36,825 nt of DNA from GCA-002282575 sp964606405 (GCA_964606405.1 CAZSGH010000030.1:1-36825), one strand, 5' to 3'. Counted from the first letter of the stretch, positions 8,722 through 16,483 are shown. Notes: generated by a model from the letters alone, not told the origin. A program made the numbers and translations.

Positions 8722-9998
8722 GCCTGCTGAAGCTTATTGGCAATCGCCTGTTGCCATGCTAGACGCAGGGCTTCGACGGGCACATCGTCCAATGCCGCCT
8801 GTGCAAATGCCGCTGAAATCATGAGTTGTGCCTTTTCTGCTGGAATGCCTCGCGCACGCAAGTAGAAAACTTGTGCTTCATCGACATTACCGCTGGTCAC
8901 GCCGTGCGTACAACGCACATCGTCGGCATAGATTTCGAGCTGTGGCTTACTATTCGCTTGTGCCGTTGGCGAGAGCAACAGATTATTCGTTGCCATATTA
9001 GCATCGGTTTTATCGGCCCCCTTTTCAACCACAATGTCACCATGAAAGACACCATTTGCCTGCCCACCAATGGCAAAACGATGCAATTGCTTAGAGCGTG
9101 CACTCATGCAGGCATGACGCGTATGCGTACGTACATCTTGCGTCTGCTTACTCATCGCAATGACCCCAGTCGCCACGTCAGATTCTGCATTTTCACCCAT
9201 CAAGGTTACGGTTAATTGTTGACGAGAAACCGTACCACCAACTAGCAAACTGCGCTGCATAAAACGCGCATCACGCGCCAAAGTCACATCACGCCAGCCA
9301 AAGCTATGCGCTGTTGTATGCGCATCCTGCCATAACAAATGCGTACACTGAGCATTTTGCGCCACATCAATTGAACACTGCGACAACATCAAACCCTGCT
9401 CGCCAGCTTGCTGAGCCTCTATAATGGTCACGCTAGCATGAGATTCAACGACAATCTGAAACTGTAATGATTGCATCGCATGATCTTGTAGACCAATCTG
9501 ACGAATAATAATCGGCTGAGCTAGCATCGTATTGCGTTTAATCGTTAGCTGGTAGTGAGCAGACAAACTGGCTTTTGCTAACGCATGTAGCGCATCAGTA
9601 TCCCGATGATTGTCACAAACACGCGTAAGCGGACTTAATTCTAACCCCTCAGGAAAGTCGCTAGCTGGCGATGAATCCATTGCACTAAAATAACCATCGA
9701 CAAAAGTCAGCACCAACCCTAATGCATGCCAGTCAAACGAAGAACTCGGCGAGAGTTGTTCAGTCTGCGACCTTGGCAACAGTAACTCTTGCTTCCACAA
9801 GCCAGCAAGACGGGTATATTTCCAGTCTTCTTGACGAGCATGTGGCATGTCCACAACCGCAAAACGCGCTAATGCCTCGACACGACAGGCTTGAATCGAT
9901 TCGCCATCTGCCTGTTGCTGAATCCAGCTATCGACCAACTCGTGCAAGCGGATCTGCGCCTGCAACGCAGGATTAAGCAGCTGCTGCGAGTGCGTCAT
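8718..9998 (-). CDS. sufD: Fe-S cluster assembly scaffold protein SufD
   Basis: A 426-residue SufD, partner of SufB in the SufBC2D cluster-assembly scaffold. The C-terminal beta-helix segment YADDVRCTHGVTSGNVDEAQ contains the conserved His (equivalent to His360 of E. coli SufD) needed for cluster formation. The N-terminal helical part includes RQEDWKYTRLAGLW, the usual SufD signature. I choose the ATG at 9996-9998 because GAGGAG lies seven bases upstream; an ATG at 10022 would swallow that site. With this start the gene overlaps the end of sufC by 26 bases. The N-terminal half is poorly conserved, as is normal for SufD. Confidence 0.95.
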   Translation of the reverse strand: MTHSQQLLNPALQAQIRLHELVDSWIQQQADGESIQACRVEALARFAVVDMPHARQEDWKYTRLAGLWKQELLLPRSQTEQLSPSSSFDWHALGLVLTFVDGYFSAMDSSPASDFPEGLELSPLTRVCDNHRDTDALHALAKASLSAHYQLTIKRNTMLAQPIIIRQIGLQDHAMQSLQFQIVVESHASVTIIEAQQAGEQGLMLSQCSIDVAQNAQCTHLLWQDAHTTAHSFGWRDVTLARDARFMQRSLLVGGTVSRQQLTVTLMGENAESDVATGVIAMSKQTQDVRTHTRHACMSARSKQLHRFAIGGQANGVFHGDIVVEKGADKTDANMATNNLLLSPTAQANSKPQLEIYADDVRCTHGVTSGNVDEAQVFYLRARGIPAEKAQLMISAAFAQAALDDVPVEALRLAWQQAIANKLQQA

Positions 9999-10722
9999 AA
10001 CCCAACTCCTCGATTTGCGCAATCAGCTCCATACCACCCGATTTCACGATACGTCCCTGATACAAAATATGCACCACATCAGGTGCCACATACTCCAACA
10101 AACGCTGATAATGGGTAACTAACACAAAGCCACGCTCAGGCGAACGCATCGCATTCACACCCTGCGCAACAGCTTTGAGGGCATCAATATCTAGCCCTGA
10201 ATCGGTTTCATCTAAAATACAGAGTTTTGGCTCCAGCAATGCCATTTGTAGCATATCGTTACGTTTTTTCTCGCCACCAGAAAAGCCAACATTCACCGCA
10301 CGCTCTAGAAACTCTTGGCGCATACCCAGCAACTTCATTTTTTCTTGCACTAATTGCGAGAACTCAAACATATCTAATTCGGGCAAACCTTGTGCGGCAC
10401 GAATCGAGTTTAATGCAGTCTGCAAAAACAACTTATTGCTGACACCCGGAATTTCAACAGGATATTGAAACGCTAAAAACAACCCTGCTTGCGCCCGTGC
10501 TTCAGCTTCCATTTCTAACAAGTCTACGCCATTGAGCAAAGCCGCACCGCTGGTAACCTCATAATCTTCACGACCAGCCAATACCGAAGCAAATGAACTT
10601 TTACCCGCACCGTTAGGACCCATAATAGCATGCACTTCACCTGCTTTAATCTGCAAATTTAAGCCTTTCAACACCGCTTTATCGGCGACAGTTGCTTGTA
10701 AATTTTCTACGGATAACAACAT
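9973..10722 (-). CDS. sufC: Fe-S assembly ATPase SufC
   Basis: A 249-residue ABC-type ATPase of the SufC family, soluble and without membrane partners. Walker A is GPNGAGKSS (residues ~35-43), the family's signature loop is GFSGGEKKRNDMLQMALLEP, Walker B is CILDETDSGLDIDAL, and the switch His is in VLVTHYQRLL. Its ATP cycle remodels SufB-SufD to expose the assembly site. The ATG at 10720-10722 starts one base after the sufB stop, and the 3' end overlaps sufD. Confidence 0.97.
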   Translation of the reverse strand: MLLSVENLQATVADKAVLKGLNLQIKAGEVHAIMGPNGAGKSSFASVLAGREDYEVTSGAALLNGVDLLEMEAEARAQAGLFLAFQYPVEIPGVSNKLFLQTALNSIRAAQGLPELDMFEFSQLVQEKMKLLGMRQEFLERAVNVGFSGGEKKRNDMLQMALLEPKLCILDETDSGLDIDALKAVAQGVNAMRSPERGFVLVTHYQRLLEYVAPDVVHILYQGRIVKSGGMELIAQIEELGYDALAAAA

Positions 10723-10723
10723 A

Positions 10724-12208
10724 TTAACCTACACTTCCTTCTAAGCTAATGGCGAGCAATTTTTCAGCTTCTACTGCAAACTCTAATGGTAACTTCTGAA
10801 ACACTTCTTTACAGAAACCATTCACGATCATCGAAATAGCATCTTCCTCTCTAATACCGCGCTGAGCACAATAAAACAGCTGATCTTCACCAATACGAGA
10901 CGTTGTCGCTTCGTGCTCAACCTGAGCCGTAGCATTTTGAATTTCTAAATAGGGAAAGGTATGCGCACCGCACTGTTTTCCAATCAGCATCGAATCACAC
11001 TGGGTAAAATTGCGTGCGCCATCCGCACTCGGTAAAACCTTAACCAAACCGCGATAAACATTCTCGCTCCTACCAGCACTAATACCTTTAGAAATAATCG
11101 TGCTCTTGGTGCGCTTACCGATATGAATCATCTTCGTGCCCGTATCTGCCTGCTGACGACGATTGGTTAAGGCAACCGAATAAAATTCCCCGACGCTATC
11201 ATCACCTTCTAAAATACAGCTAGGATACTTCCACGTAATGGCCGACCCTGTTTCTGCCTGCGTCCACGATAACTTGCTACGAGCACCCTTACAAACACCG
11301 CGCTTGGTGACAAAATTTAGAATCCCACCTTCGCAGTTATCATCACCTGGATACCAGTTTTGCACCGTTGAATACTTCACTTCAGCATCGGCATGAACAA
11401 TCACCTCTACCACAGCAGCATGTAACTGATAGGTATCACGCACAGGCGCAGAACAGCCCTCAATATAACTGACAGAACTGCCTTCATCGGCAATCACAAT
11501 GGTACGTTCAAACTGACCTGTTTTGGCTTCGTTAATACGGAAGTAGGTAGATAAAGGGACAGGACAAGTCACACCTTTTGGAATATACACAAAGGTACCA
11601 TCAGAAGCCACCGCTGCATTTAAGCAAGCAAAGAAGTTATCATGATGAGGGACAACCGTACCCAAGTATTGCTGCACTAACTCAGGATGATGCTGTACGG
11701 CTTCCGAAAAGGAACAAAAAATGACGCCATGCTTTTCTAATAACACGCGCGATTTTGTTGTCGACACCGAAACCGAATCAAAAATCGCATCGACAGCCAT
11801 TTCTGTTTCACCACCATCGTCACCCAAGTTAATACCTAACGCAGCAAACGCTTTAGCGACTTCGGGATCAATTTCTGGTTCGGCAGGAACGCCCCCTGCA
11901 CTGGCGCATGCATCATTGGTACAACTGCCGCATTGCGGTGCCGAATAATAACTGTAATCTTGATAATCCAATGGCGTATAAACAGCTTTACCCCAATGCG
12001 GTTCAGCCAGCGTCTGCCAATGTGCAAATGCTTTCAGACGAAAATCGAGCATCCATTGCGGTTCGTTCTTTTTTGCCGAAATAGCCCGCACTACCCCCTC
12101 ATTCAATCCCTTTGCAAAGGTCTCAACGGCGGTGGTGGTAAAAAAACCTTCTTTATAGGTCGCCTTAGCGCCTAACAAGTCAACAATTTCAACTTGCGTC
12201 TGCACCAA
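10724..12208 (-). CDS. sufB: Fe-S cluster assembly scaffold protein SufB
   Basis: A 494-residue SufB (E. coli 495). The conserved Cys404 in NFTQCDSMLIG (equivalent to Cys405 of E. coli, the persulfide acceptor) and the Glu in VEHEATTSRIG are present, as is QDYSYYSAPQCG near the N-terminus. No ATG precedes the conserved region. The start is TTG (12206-12208) or the adjacent GTG (12203-12205), both behind a GGGGAAAAG ribosome-binding site. It is the first gene of sufBCDS. An IscR-type operator lies about 30 bases upstream, which predicts control by Fe-S cluster status. No regulator gene (iscR or sufR) and no sufA is in the operon. Confidence 0.96.
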   Translation of the reverse strand: MVQTQVEIVDLLGAKATYKEGFFTTTAVETFAKGLNEGVVRAISAKKNEPQWMLDFRLKAFAHWQTLAEPHWGKAVYTPLDYQDYSYYSAPQCGSCTNDACASAGGVPAEPEIDPEVAKAFAALGINLGDDGGETEMAVDAIFDSVSVSTTKSRVLLEKHGVIFCSFSEAVQHHPELVQQYLGTVVPHHDNFFACLNAAVASDGTFVYIPKGVTCPVPLSTYFRINEAKTGQFERTIVIADEGSSVSYIEGCSAPVRDTYQLHAAVVEVIVHADAEVKYSTVQNWYPGDDNCEGGILNFVTKRGVCKGARSKLSWTQAETGSAITWKYPSCILEGDDSVGEFYSVALTNRRQQADTGTKMIHIGKRTKSTIISKGISAGRSENVYRGLVKVLPSADGARNFTQCDSMLIGKQCGAHTFPYLEIQNATAQVEHEATTSRIGEDQLFYCAQRGIREEDAISMIVNGFCKEVFQKLPLEFAVEAEKLLAISLEGSVG

Positions 12209-12235
12209 CTTTTCCCCAATCTTAGCATCTTGTTA

Positions 12236-12260
12236 ATAGTTGACCATTTTAGTCAACTTT
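12236..12260 (-). promoter_or_regulatory. IscR type-1-like operator upstream of sufB
   Basis: Perfect inverted repeat AGTTGAC-N7-GTCAACT (plus strand 12238-12258 region). Aligned on the minus strand with the 25-base IscR type-1 consensus as I recall it (ATASYYGACT-RWWWY-AGTCRRSTAT), 23 of 25 positions agree. It is placed 28-52 bases before the sufB start. In E. coli, type-1 sites are bound by IscR carrying a [2Fe-2S] cluster. The binding protein here is inferred. Confidence 0.65.
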
Positions 12261-12399
12261 AGACATTAAATCTAGTCTTTACTTATCGCAACTGATTTCG
12301 ACATAGATCGAAATACCCAAACTTTAAAATAAAATGCTTAGTTGACGCTCCTTTTTTCTTGGTCAACTTTAGACATTAAACCTAGTCTTTACTATTCGC
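12251..12399. repeat. Pair of 39-bp direct repeats; duplicated znuA 3' end
   Basis: Bases 12251-12289 and 12361-12399 match at about 35 of 39 positions, offset 110 bases. The second copy contains the last codons and TAG stop of znuA (12382). The first copy repeats that tail inside the sufB promoter region and also supplies one arm of the IscR-like operator. The copy near znuA keeps a GTCAACT arm paired with AGTTGAC at 12340-12346 over a longer loop. Confidence 0.75.
12295..12314. promoter_or_regulatory. 20-bp inverted repeat between sufB and znuA
   Basis: ATTTCGACATAGATCGAAAT has perfect 7-base arms around a 6-base centre. It lies about 90 bases upstream of sufB and 70 bases after znuA. It could be a second operator; it has no T-run and so is an unlikely terminator. 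No known factor is assigned. Confidence 0.4.
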
Positions 12400-13266
12400 A
12401 GCGCACTCAGCAATGGCTTTTGCTTGATCCAGCAACCAAGCTGGATAACCGCCAGCATAATTGGCGCTACCAAGCGGATCCGTTAATGCCTCTTTTAGAT
12501 TAGGCGCTAAACCTTTTAACCAACCCATTGCTTTAGGTTCAAATTGCGGCTCTCTCAAAACACAACGCAACTCGCCATTGCGCAACTGTCGCTCCAGTCC
12601 TGCAATCGAAGCAGCGCCTACGCTTTGCTCTGGTGTAATTTGCACACGCGCGCCCTGAGTCAAGCCAAAATAGCGAAAGTAATAACGCCACGCATCATGC
12701 ATCACCAACAAAGGAACGCTTTTGACAGGCGCAAGTATCGCAATGGCTTCTTGTCTTGCGCGCTCAATGTCTCGTAACAACTGTTGAGCGTTATCAGCAT
12801 ACAGCTGAGCATGAACGGCATCACGAATTATCAACTCGTCACGCACGGCAGAGATATACGCCTGCATTAACACAGGATCCAACCACAAATGCAAATCCCA
12901 AGCACTTTGGTCATTATGACCATGCTGAGCAGCTGTTGCTGATAAAAAGTTAATGTTAGGTAAATCAGTCATCGCCAAGCTAGGTTTACGTAATTGCGCT
13001 AATGGCTTTACTAACCAACTTTCAAAGTCAGGCGATACCAGCAACACCAAGTCCGCTTTCGCCAAAGCCTGACGATGACTCGGCAACAACTGCAACCCAT
13101 GCGGCGATTGACGACCATCGACTAACAACACCGATTGCCCAACACCGTGTAACAACGCATCTGCCACCATCGCTAAAGGGGGAATGCTTGCCACCACGGT
13201 TACTGCTTGCACAGGCAATGAAAATAACACTGCCATAAACAGCCAAACTCTGGCAAAATAACGCAT
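12382..13266 (-). CDS. znuA: Zinc ABC transporter substrate-binding protein ZnuA
   Basis: A 294-residue periplasmic zinc-binding lipocalin-like cluster A-I substrate-binding protein. Residues 1-21 are a signal peptide (hydrophobic VWLFMAVLFSLPVQA, cleavage after AVQ-A type site). Zinc ligands expected of the family are His in SPHGLQL (~residue 56), WDLHLWLDP and VMHDAW. The acidic/His loop is short (AAQHGHNDQ) compared with enterobacterial ZnuA. The ATG at 13264-13266 has AAAGG about eight bases upstream. It is divergent from znuC with only 32 bases between the start codons. Its last codons lie in a 39-bp direct repeat that is duplicated 110 bases downstream. Confidence 0.93.
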   Translation of the reverse strand: MRYFARVWLFMAVLFSLPVQAVTVVASIPPLAMVADALLHGVGQSVLLVDGRQSPHGLQLLPSHRQALAKADLVLLVSPDFESWLVKPLAQLRKPSLAMTDLPNINFLSATAAQHGHNDQSAWDLHLWLDPVLMQAYISAVRDELIIRDAVHAQLYADNAQQLLRDIERARQEAIAILAPVKSVPLLVMHDAWRYYFRYFGLTQGARVQITPEQSVGAASIAGLERQLRNGELRCVLREPQFEPKAMGWLKGLAPNLKEALTDPLGSANYAGGYPAWLLDQAKAIAECAANSKD

Positions 13267-13278
13267 TAAGAAAACCTT

Positions 13279-13297
13279 TTGTTATTGATAAAAACAA
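13279..13297. promoter_or_regulatory. Candidate Zur operator in the znuA-znuC gap
   Basis: TTGTTATTGATAAAAACAA is an imperfect dyad (outer TTGTT/AACAA arms) filling most of the 32-base gap. One half contains TGTTAT, as in gammaproteobacterial Zur boxes, but the other half and the spacing deviate. The position makes control of both divergent genes likely; the identity of the factor is inferred from context. Confidence 0.35.
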
Positions 13298-13298
13298 C

Positions 13299-14006
13299 AT
13301 GAACGCGCATTATCCCGCCTTAATCCAAGCACGTCAAATGACTCATGCCTTCAACGACACGCCGCTATTTACAGATATTGACATCGATATTGCTGCTGGC
13401 GAGTATTTGACACTCATCGGCTTAAATGGCGCTGGAAAGTCAACTTTGTTACGCATCCTGCTCAAACTGATTACACCTGACACCGGCGATGTCACCCATC
13501 AAAGCGGGCTACGTATCGGTTATGTACCCCAACGCTGGCAACCCGACAGCCAACTCCCAATTACTGCCGAAGCACTGCTGCGCTTAAGCTTAACAAAGGG
13601 CGACTCACCAACAATGGCGGAACAACTGATCGAAACATGGAAGCTTAACGCTTTTGCTAAACAGCAAATCCACAATCTATCGGGCGGACAATGGCAACGC
13701 TTACTCTTGGCTCGCGCACTCATTAACACGCCACAATTGCTCGCACTTGACGAACCAACTCAAGGATTAGATTTAAAATCTCAGCACGAGTTCTACCAAC
13801 ACATTGCTCAACTACACCAGCAAGGAACCAGCATTTTAATGGTCTCGCACGATCTTGCGCATGCCATGAGTTACAGCCAGCGCGTGATTGCACTAAGTGA
13901 AGGAAAAATCTGCTGCCAAGGTAGCCCACAACAACTCATGGAAAGCCCCCACTACCAACAACGTTTTGTCTGCGCCCATCAACCCGTTTGCCATCACCAC
14001 CATTAA
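13299..14006 (+). CDS. znuC: Zinc ABC transporter ATP-binding protein ZnuC
   Basis: A 235-residue ABC ATPase that powers zinc import with ZnuB. Walker A is GLNGAGKST, the Q-loop is VPQRWQPD, the signature is NLSGGQWQR, Walker B is LLALDEPTQGLD, and the switch His is in LMVSHDLAHAM. The C-terminus ends in QPVCHHHH, a possible metal-binding tail that resembles His-rich ends of other ZnuC proteins. The ATG at 13299 is needed to include the first beta strands, but no clear ribosome-binding site precedes it, so a leaderless or weakly translated message is possible. znuB follows 13 bases after the stop. Confidence 0.94.
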   Translation: MNAHYPALIQARQMTHAFNDTPLFTDIDIDIAAGEYLTLIGLNGAGKSTLLRILLKLITPDTGDVTHQSGLRIGYVPQRWQPDSQLPITAEALLRLSLTKGDSPTMAEQLIETWKLNAFAKQQIHNLSGGQWQRLLLARALINTPQLLALDEPTQGLDLKSQHEFYQHIAQLHQQGTSILMVSHDLAHAMSYSQRVIALSEGKICCQGSPQQLMESPHYQQRFVCAHQPVCHHHH

Positions 14007-14019
14007 AGGGGAATAAGCC

Positions 14020-14808
14020 ATGCCTGACTTCATGATTCTTGCATTCCTCGGCGGAATGCTCATTACGTTAATGAGCGCCCCGGTCGGCACCTTTATGTTG
14101 TGGCGACGCATGGCATACTTTGGCGATGCCCTCGCACACACCACCTTACTGGGGCTAGGCATCGGCATTTGGCTGCAACTCCCAATTCAACTCTCTTTGC
14201 TTGTCATTACGCTAATTGTTGCCATCAGCATCACACGTATCAAGCAAGGCAACACGCTAGGAACAGACACCTTTATTGCCATAGCAGCGCATAGCAGTCT
14301 TGCCTTAGGCATGTTAGCCATCGCCCTATTACCAGCGGGTAGAATTGATCTAATGGGCTATTTGTTTGGCGACCTGCTCAGCCTAACGCAAACGGATTTA
14401 ATATTACTGTTATTCGCAGCCTTTGCCAGCATTGCGACAATCATGCGCAATTGGCAGGGACTCATCATGAATAGCCTCAACCCAGAACTTGCCCAATTGG
14501 CTGGGTACAACAACGCGCAACTTAACCTGACATTAGCCTTACTGATCGCAGTGGTCGTTGCGATTAGCACCAAGCTTGTTGGCGCGTTGCTGATGACAGC
14601 ACTGCTCATCACCCCCGCTGCTATTGCTAGACGTTGGTCGACGACACCGCAAGGCATGATTGTTAGTGCCATTATCGTGGGCTGGATTGCCATTGCAGCA
14701 GGACTGGCTTTATCGTGGCACTACGATTTACCCGTATCGCCAGCGATTGTATCGCTTTTATTTGCAGGATTTATCATAAGTCGACTTATCCACAGCCAGC
14801 AACATTAA
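14020..14808 (+). CDS. znuB: Zinc ABC transporter permease ZnuB
   Basis: A 262-residue inner-membrane permease of the ABC-3 family with about eight hydrophobic segments. Family landmarks are MSAPVGTFMLWRRMAYFGDA near the N-terminus, SLALGMLAIA, and GALLMTALLITPAAIAR. The ATG at 14020 has AAAGGGG ten bases upstream. It completes the znuC-znuB operon. A hairpin at 14815-14845 follows directly after the stop. Confidence 0.95.
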   Translation: MPDFMILAFLGGMLITLMSAPVGTFMLWRRMAYFGDALAHTTLLGLGIGIWLQLPIQLSLLVITLIVAISITRIKQGNTLGTDTFIAIAAHSSLALGMLAIALLPAGRIDLMGYLFGDLLSLTQTDLILLLFAAFASIATIMRNWQGLIMNSLNPELAQLAGYNNAQLNLTLALLIAVVVAISTKLVGALLMTALLITPAAIARRWSTTPQGMIVSAIIVGWIAIAAGLALSWHYDLPVSPAIVSLLFAGFIISRLIHSQQH

Positions 14809-14814
14809 TGAATA

Positions 14815-14845
14815 TCTGAAAAATGCGACCGACGCCTTTTTCAGA
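14815..14845. terminator. Bidirectional terminator between znuB and the M23 peptidase
   Basis: Arms 14815-14827 and 14833-14845 pair over 13 positions with one mismatch and a 5-base loop. The stem contains A5 and T5 runs. It sits between two convergent genes. The A5-GCG-loop-CGC-T5 design resembles the hairpins of the dispersed repeats, but without their purine/pyrimidine stem. Confidence 0.65.
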
Positions 14846-14877
14846 CTTCTAACCCGTTAGGCTTTTAATCGTCCCCG

Positions 14878-15711
14878 TTACTTTACCAATACTGGCGGCA
14901 GAGGCGTTTCGACAACCTTAGCTGCGTCCAATTGTAAATCGAACCAACTCACCCCCCAATGCAAATGCGGCCCTGTCGCGCGACCTGTTTTACCAACACG
15001 CCCAATCAACTGACCACGCTTTACCATATCGCCCGCCTTAACTGTCATATCCGACAAATGGACATAAATCGACTTAACGCCTAAGCCATGATCTAACAGT
15101 AAGGTCTGCCCAGTTAACACCATATTAGGATGCGCCAATAACACCTTAGCATTATCTGGCGCATAAACAGGCGTACCTTCTGGCGCTGCAATATCAACAC
15201 CAAAATGTGGACGACGCGGCTGACCATTGAGTACTCGCTGTGAGCCATACACACCACTGATACGCCCTGATGTTGGCCAAGCAAACGGAAACTGAGGCTC
15301 GACAAAACGATCCCGCTTGGCACGCTGCTGTGCAATATCCGCATTATTCTGCTTAATCTCAGCCACTTCCTGCGGATTAGGATTTACTTTGTTATTAGGC
15401 AAGCCATTAACCTGTTGAATATCGTAACTACGCGTTATTACGACCTGTTGATGGTGATGCACGACACCCTGCACATCTTGCCAACGAATCTTTAGCTCAG
15501 TGGCATCACGCCCAATACCAATCGTAGAGCGTCCTTTTGCGCTGACCATTAATTCACGACCATCGACCCATAGCTGCATAGGAACAGGTAATTCAATGGT
15601 TAACAATGATCCCTGCACCCACTCACCGAAAACAACTTTGAATGGTAAATCAGAAGCGAGTAACAGTGACGACCATAACAACAAAAGAAAAGATAAGAAA
15701 GATTTAAGCAT
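14878..15711 (-). CDS. M23 (LytM-type) peptidoglycan peptidase
   Basis: A 277-residue exported zinc endopeptidase-like protein. A signal peptide (residues 1-20, LSFLLLLWSSLLLA) is followed by a beta-rich N-terminal region, an Asn/Gln-rich linker (about 100-135) and the LytM domain with HFGVDIAAPEGTPVYA (first zinc His and Asp), HVHLS-type YVHLSDM and HLHWG (catalytic and zinc His). All metal and catalytic positions are present, so it should be active on cross-linked peptidoglycan. I choose the ATG at 15709-15711 with GAGG nine bases upstream; the longer frame would start at a TTG (15726). It is monocistronic and converges on znuB. Confidence 0.92.
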   Translation of the reverse strand: MLKSFLSFLLLLWSSLLLASDLPFKVVFGEWVQGSLLTIELPVPMQLWVDGRELMVSAKGRSTIGIGRDATELKIRWQDVQGVVHHHQQVVITRSYDIQQVNGLPNNKVNPNPQEVAEIKQNNADIAQQRAKRDRFVEPQFPFAWPTSGRISGVYGSQRVLNGQPRRPHFGVDIAAPEGTPVYAPDNAKVLLAHPNMVLTGQTLLLDHGLGVKSIYVHLSDMTVKAGDMVKRGQLIGRVGKTGRATGPHLHWGVSWFDLQLDAAKVVETPLPPVLVK

Positions 15712-15763
15712 CTCTAAAAACCTCAATGGTTTGGGGAATTAGGTTTTCATGGACAAATCCCAG

Positions 15764-15798
15764 AAAACAAAAAAGGCAACACTTACGTGTTGCCTTTT
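15764..15798 (-). terminator. Terminator of the tRNA-Val/tRNA-Asp transcript
   Basis: Perfect 12-bp hairpin with arms 15771-15782 and 15787-15798, loop of four. On the minus strand it continues into TTTTTTGTTTTC. It starts five bases after the tRNA-Asp CCA end. Confidence 0.9.
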
Positions 15799-15802
15799 AA
15801 TT

Positions 15803-15879
15803 TGGCGCAGCGGACGGGACTCGAACCCGCGACCCTCGGCGTGACAGGCCGATATTCTAACCGACTGAACTACCGCTGC
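15803..15879 (-). tRNA. tRNA-Asp (anticodon GTC)
   Basis: A 77-base cloverleaf with encoded CCA. The acceptor arm is GCAGCGG paired with CCGCTGC, the anticodon stem-loop is CGGCCT-GTC-ACGCCG, and the T arm contains GGTTCGAGTC. It is second in a two-tRNA transcript with tRNA-Val. Confidence 0.97.
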
Positions 15880-15883
15880 ATTT

Positions 15884-15959
15884 TGGTGGGTGCAGAGAGA
15901 TTCGAACTCCCGACCGCCTCCGTGTAAAGGAGATGCTCTACCAGCTGAGCTATGCACCC
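15884..15959 (-). tRNA. tRNA-Val (anticodon TAC)
   Basis: A 76-base cloverleaf with encoded CCA. The acceptor arm is GGGTGCA/TGCACCC, the D arm contains AGCTCAGCTGGTAGAGC, the anticodon loop is TTTACAC on a TCTCC/GGAGG stem, and the T arm contains GAGTTCGAATCTC. Four bases separate it from tRNA-Asp. Confidence 0.97.
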
Positions 15960-16012
15960 GAACTCTTCACAAACCAGCTCTGTCCAGCTGTTTTTGATGT
16001 TTGCGTCGTTTC

Positions 16013-16051
16013 GATAAGGTGAATATTACAGGACTCACCTTATCCTGTCAA
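16013..16051 (-). promoter_or_regulatory. tRNA operon promoter inside a perfect inverted repeat
   Basis: On the minus strand TTGACA (16046-16051), a 17-base spacer and TAATAT (16023-16028) form a near-consensus sigma-70 promoter. GATAAGGTGA (minus strand, 16035-16044) and its exact complement (16013-16022) flank the -10 box with a 12-base centre. Transcription would begin near 16016, inside the downstream arm, about 55 bases before tRNA-Val. Confidence 0.8.
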
Positions 16052-16104
16052 CAAGTTTTATAAATATTTCTTATCTTAAATCGAAATATTTGATAACCCA
16101 TTGT

Positions 16105-16383
16105 TTATTTGCCGTTAACGCCATCTTTTAATGACTTACCAGCAACAAAACGTGGCAACTTAGAAGCTGCAATTTTCATCTCTTTACCTGTCTGCGGATT
16201 ACGACCCGTACGTTCAGCGCGTTCTGCCACTTTAAAAGTACCAAAACCGATCAATGTCACGCTATCGCCTTTTGCCATCGCACCGCTAATCACGCCTACG
16301 GCAGCATCAATTGCTTTATGCGCCTGAGCTTTTGTCAAACCTGCTTCTGCAGCAACTGCAGCAATGAGTTCCGTTTTATTCAT
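16105..16383 (-). CDS. hupB: DNA-binding protein HU
   Basis: A 92-residue HU-family nucleoid protein. The N-terminal helices (MNKTELIAAVAAEAGLTKAQ) form the dimer, followed by GFGTFKVAERAERTGRNPQT and the DNA-binding arm GKEMKIAASKLPRFVAGKSLK, which matches the usual GKEI-IPA-KVP-FKAGK pattern. The ATG at 16381-16383 has GGGAGAG upstream. It follows lon as in most gammaproteobacteria and has its own strong promoter. The usual downstream gene ppiD is absent; tRNA genes follow instead. Confidence 0.97.
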   Translation of the reverse strand: MNKTELIAAVAAEAGLTKAQAHKAIDAAVGVISGAMAKGDSVTLIGFGTFKVAERAERTGRNPQTGKEMKIAASKLPRFVAGKSLKDGVNGK

Positions 16384-16427
16384 GAGCCACTCTCCCGATA
16401 TAAGGAATATAATAAAGTATCATGAGC

Positions 16428-16457
16428 TTTATACCCGCCAGCCTCACTACCTGTCAA
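16428..16457 (-). promoter_or_regulatory. hupB promoter
   Basis: On the minus strand TTGACA (16452-16457), an 18-base spacer and TATAAA (16428-16433). Transcription would start about 40 bases before the hupB ATG. The -35 lies within an imperfect inverted repeat (CAGCCT/AGGCTG outer arms, CTGTC/GACAG inner arms). Confidence 0.75.
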
Positions 16458-16483
16458 GACAGAAAGGCTGTGAATAAGCACAT

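Noticed and set aside
12251..12399. A CRISPR-like array from the direct repeats
   Set aside because: Only two copies exist, one includes a coding sequence end, and no cas genes are present.
16046..16110. A terminator for hupB in the AT-rich sequence after its stop
   Set aside because: AAATATTT is self-complementary and repeated, but no stable GC-containing stem with a T-run is formed.
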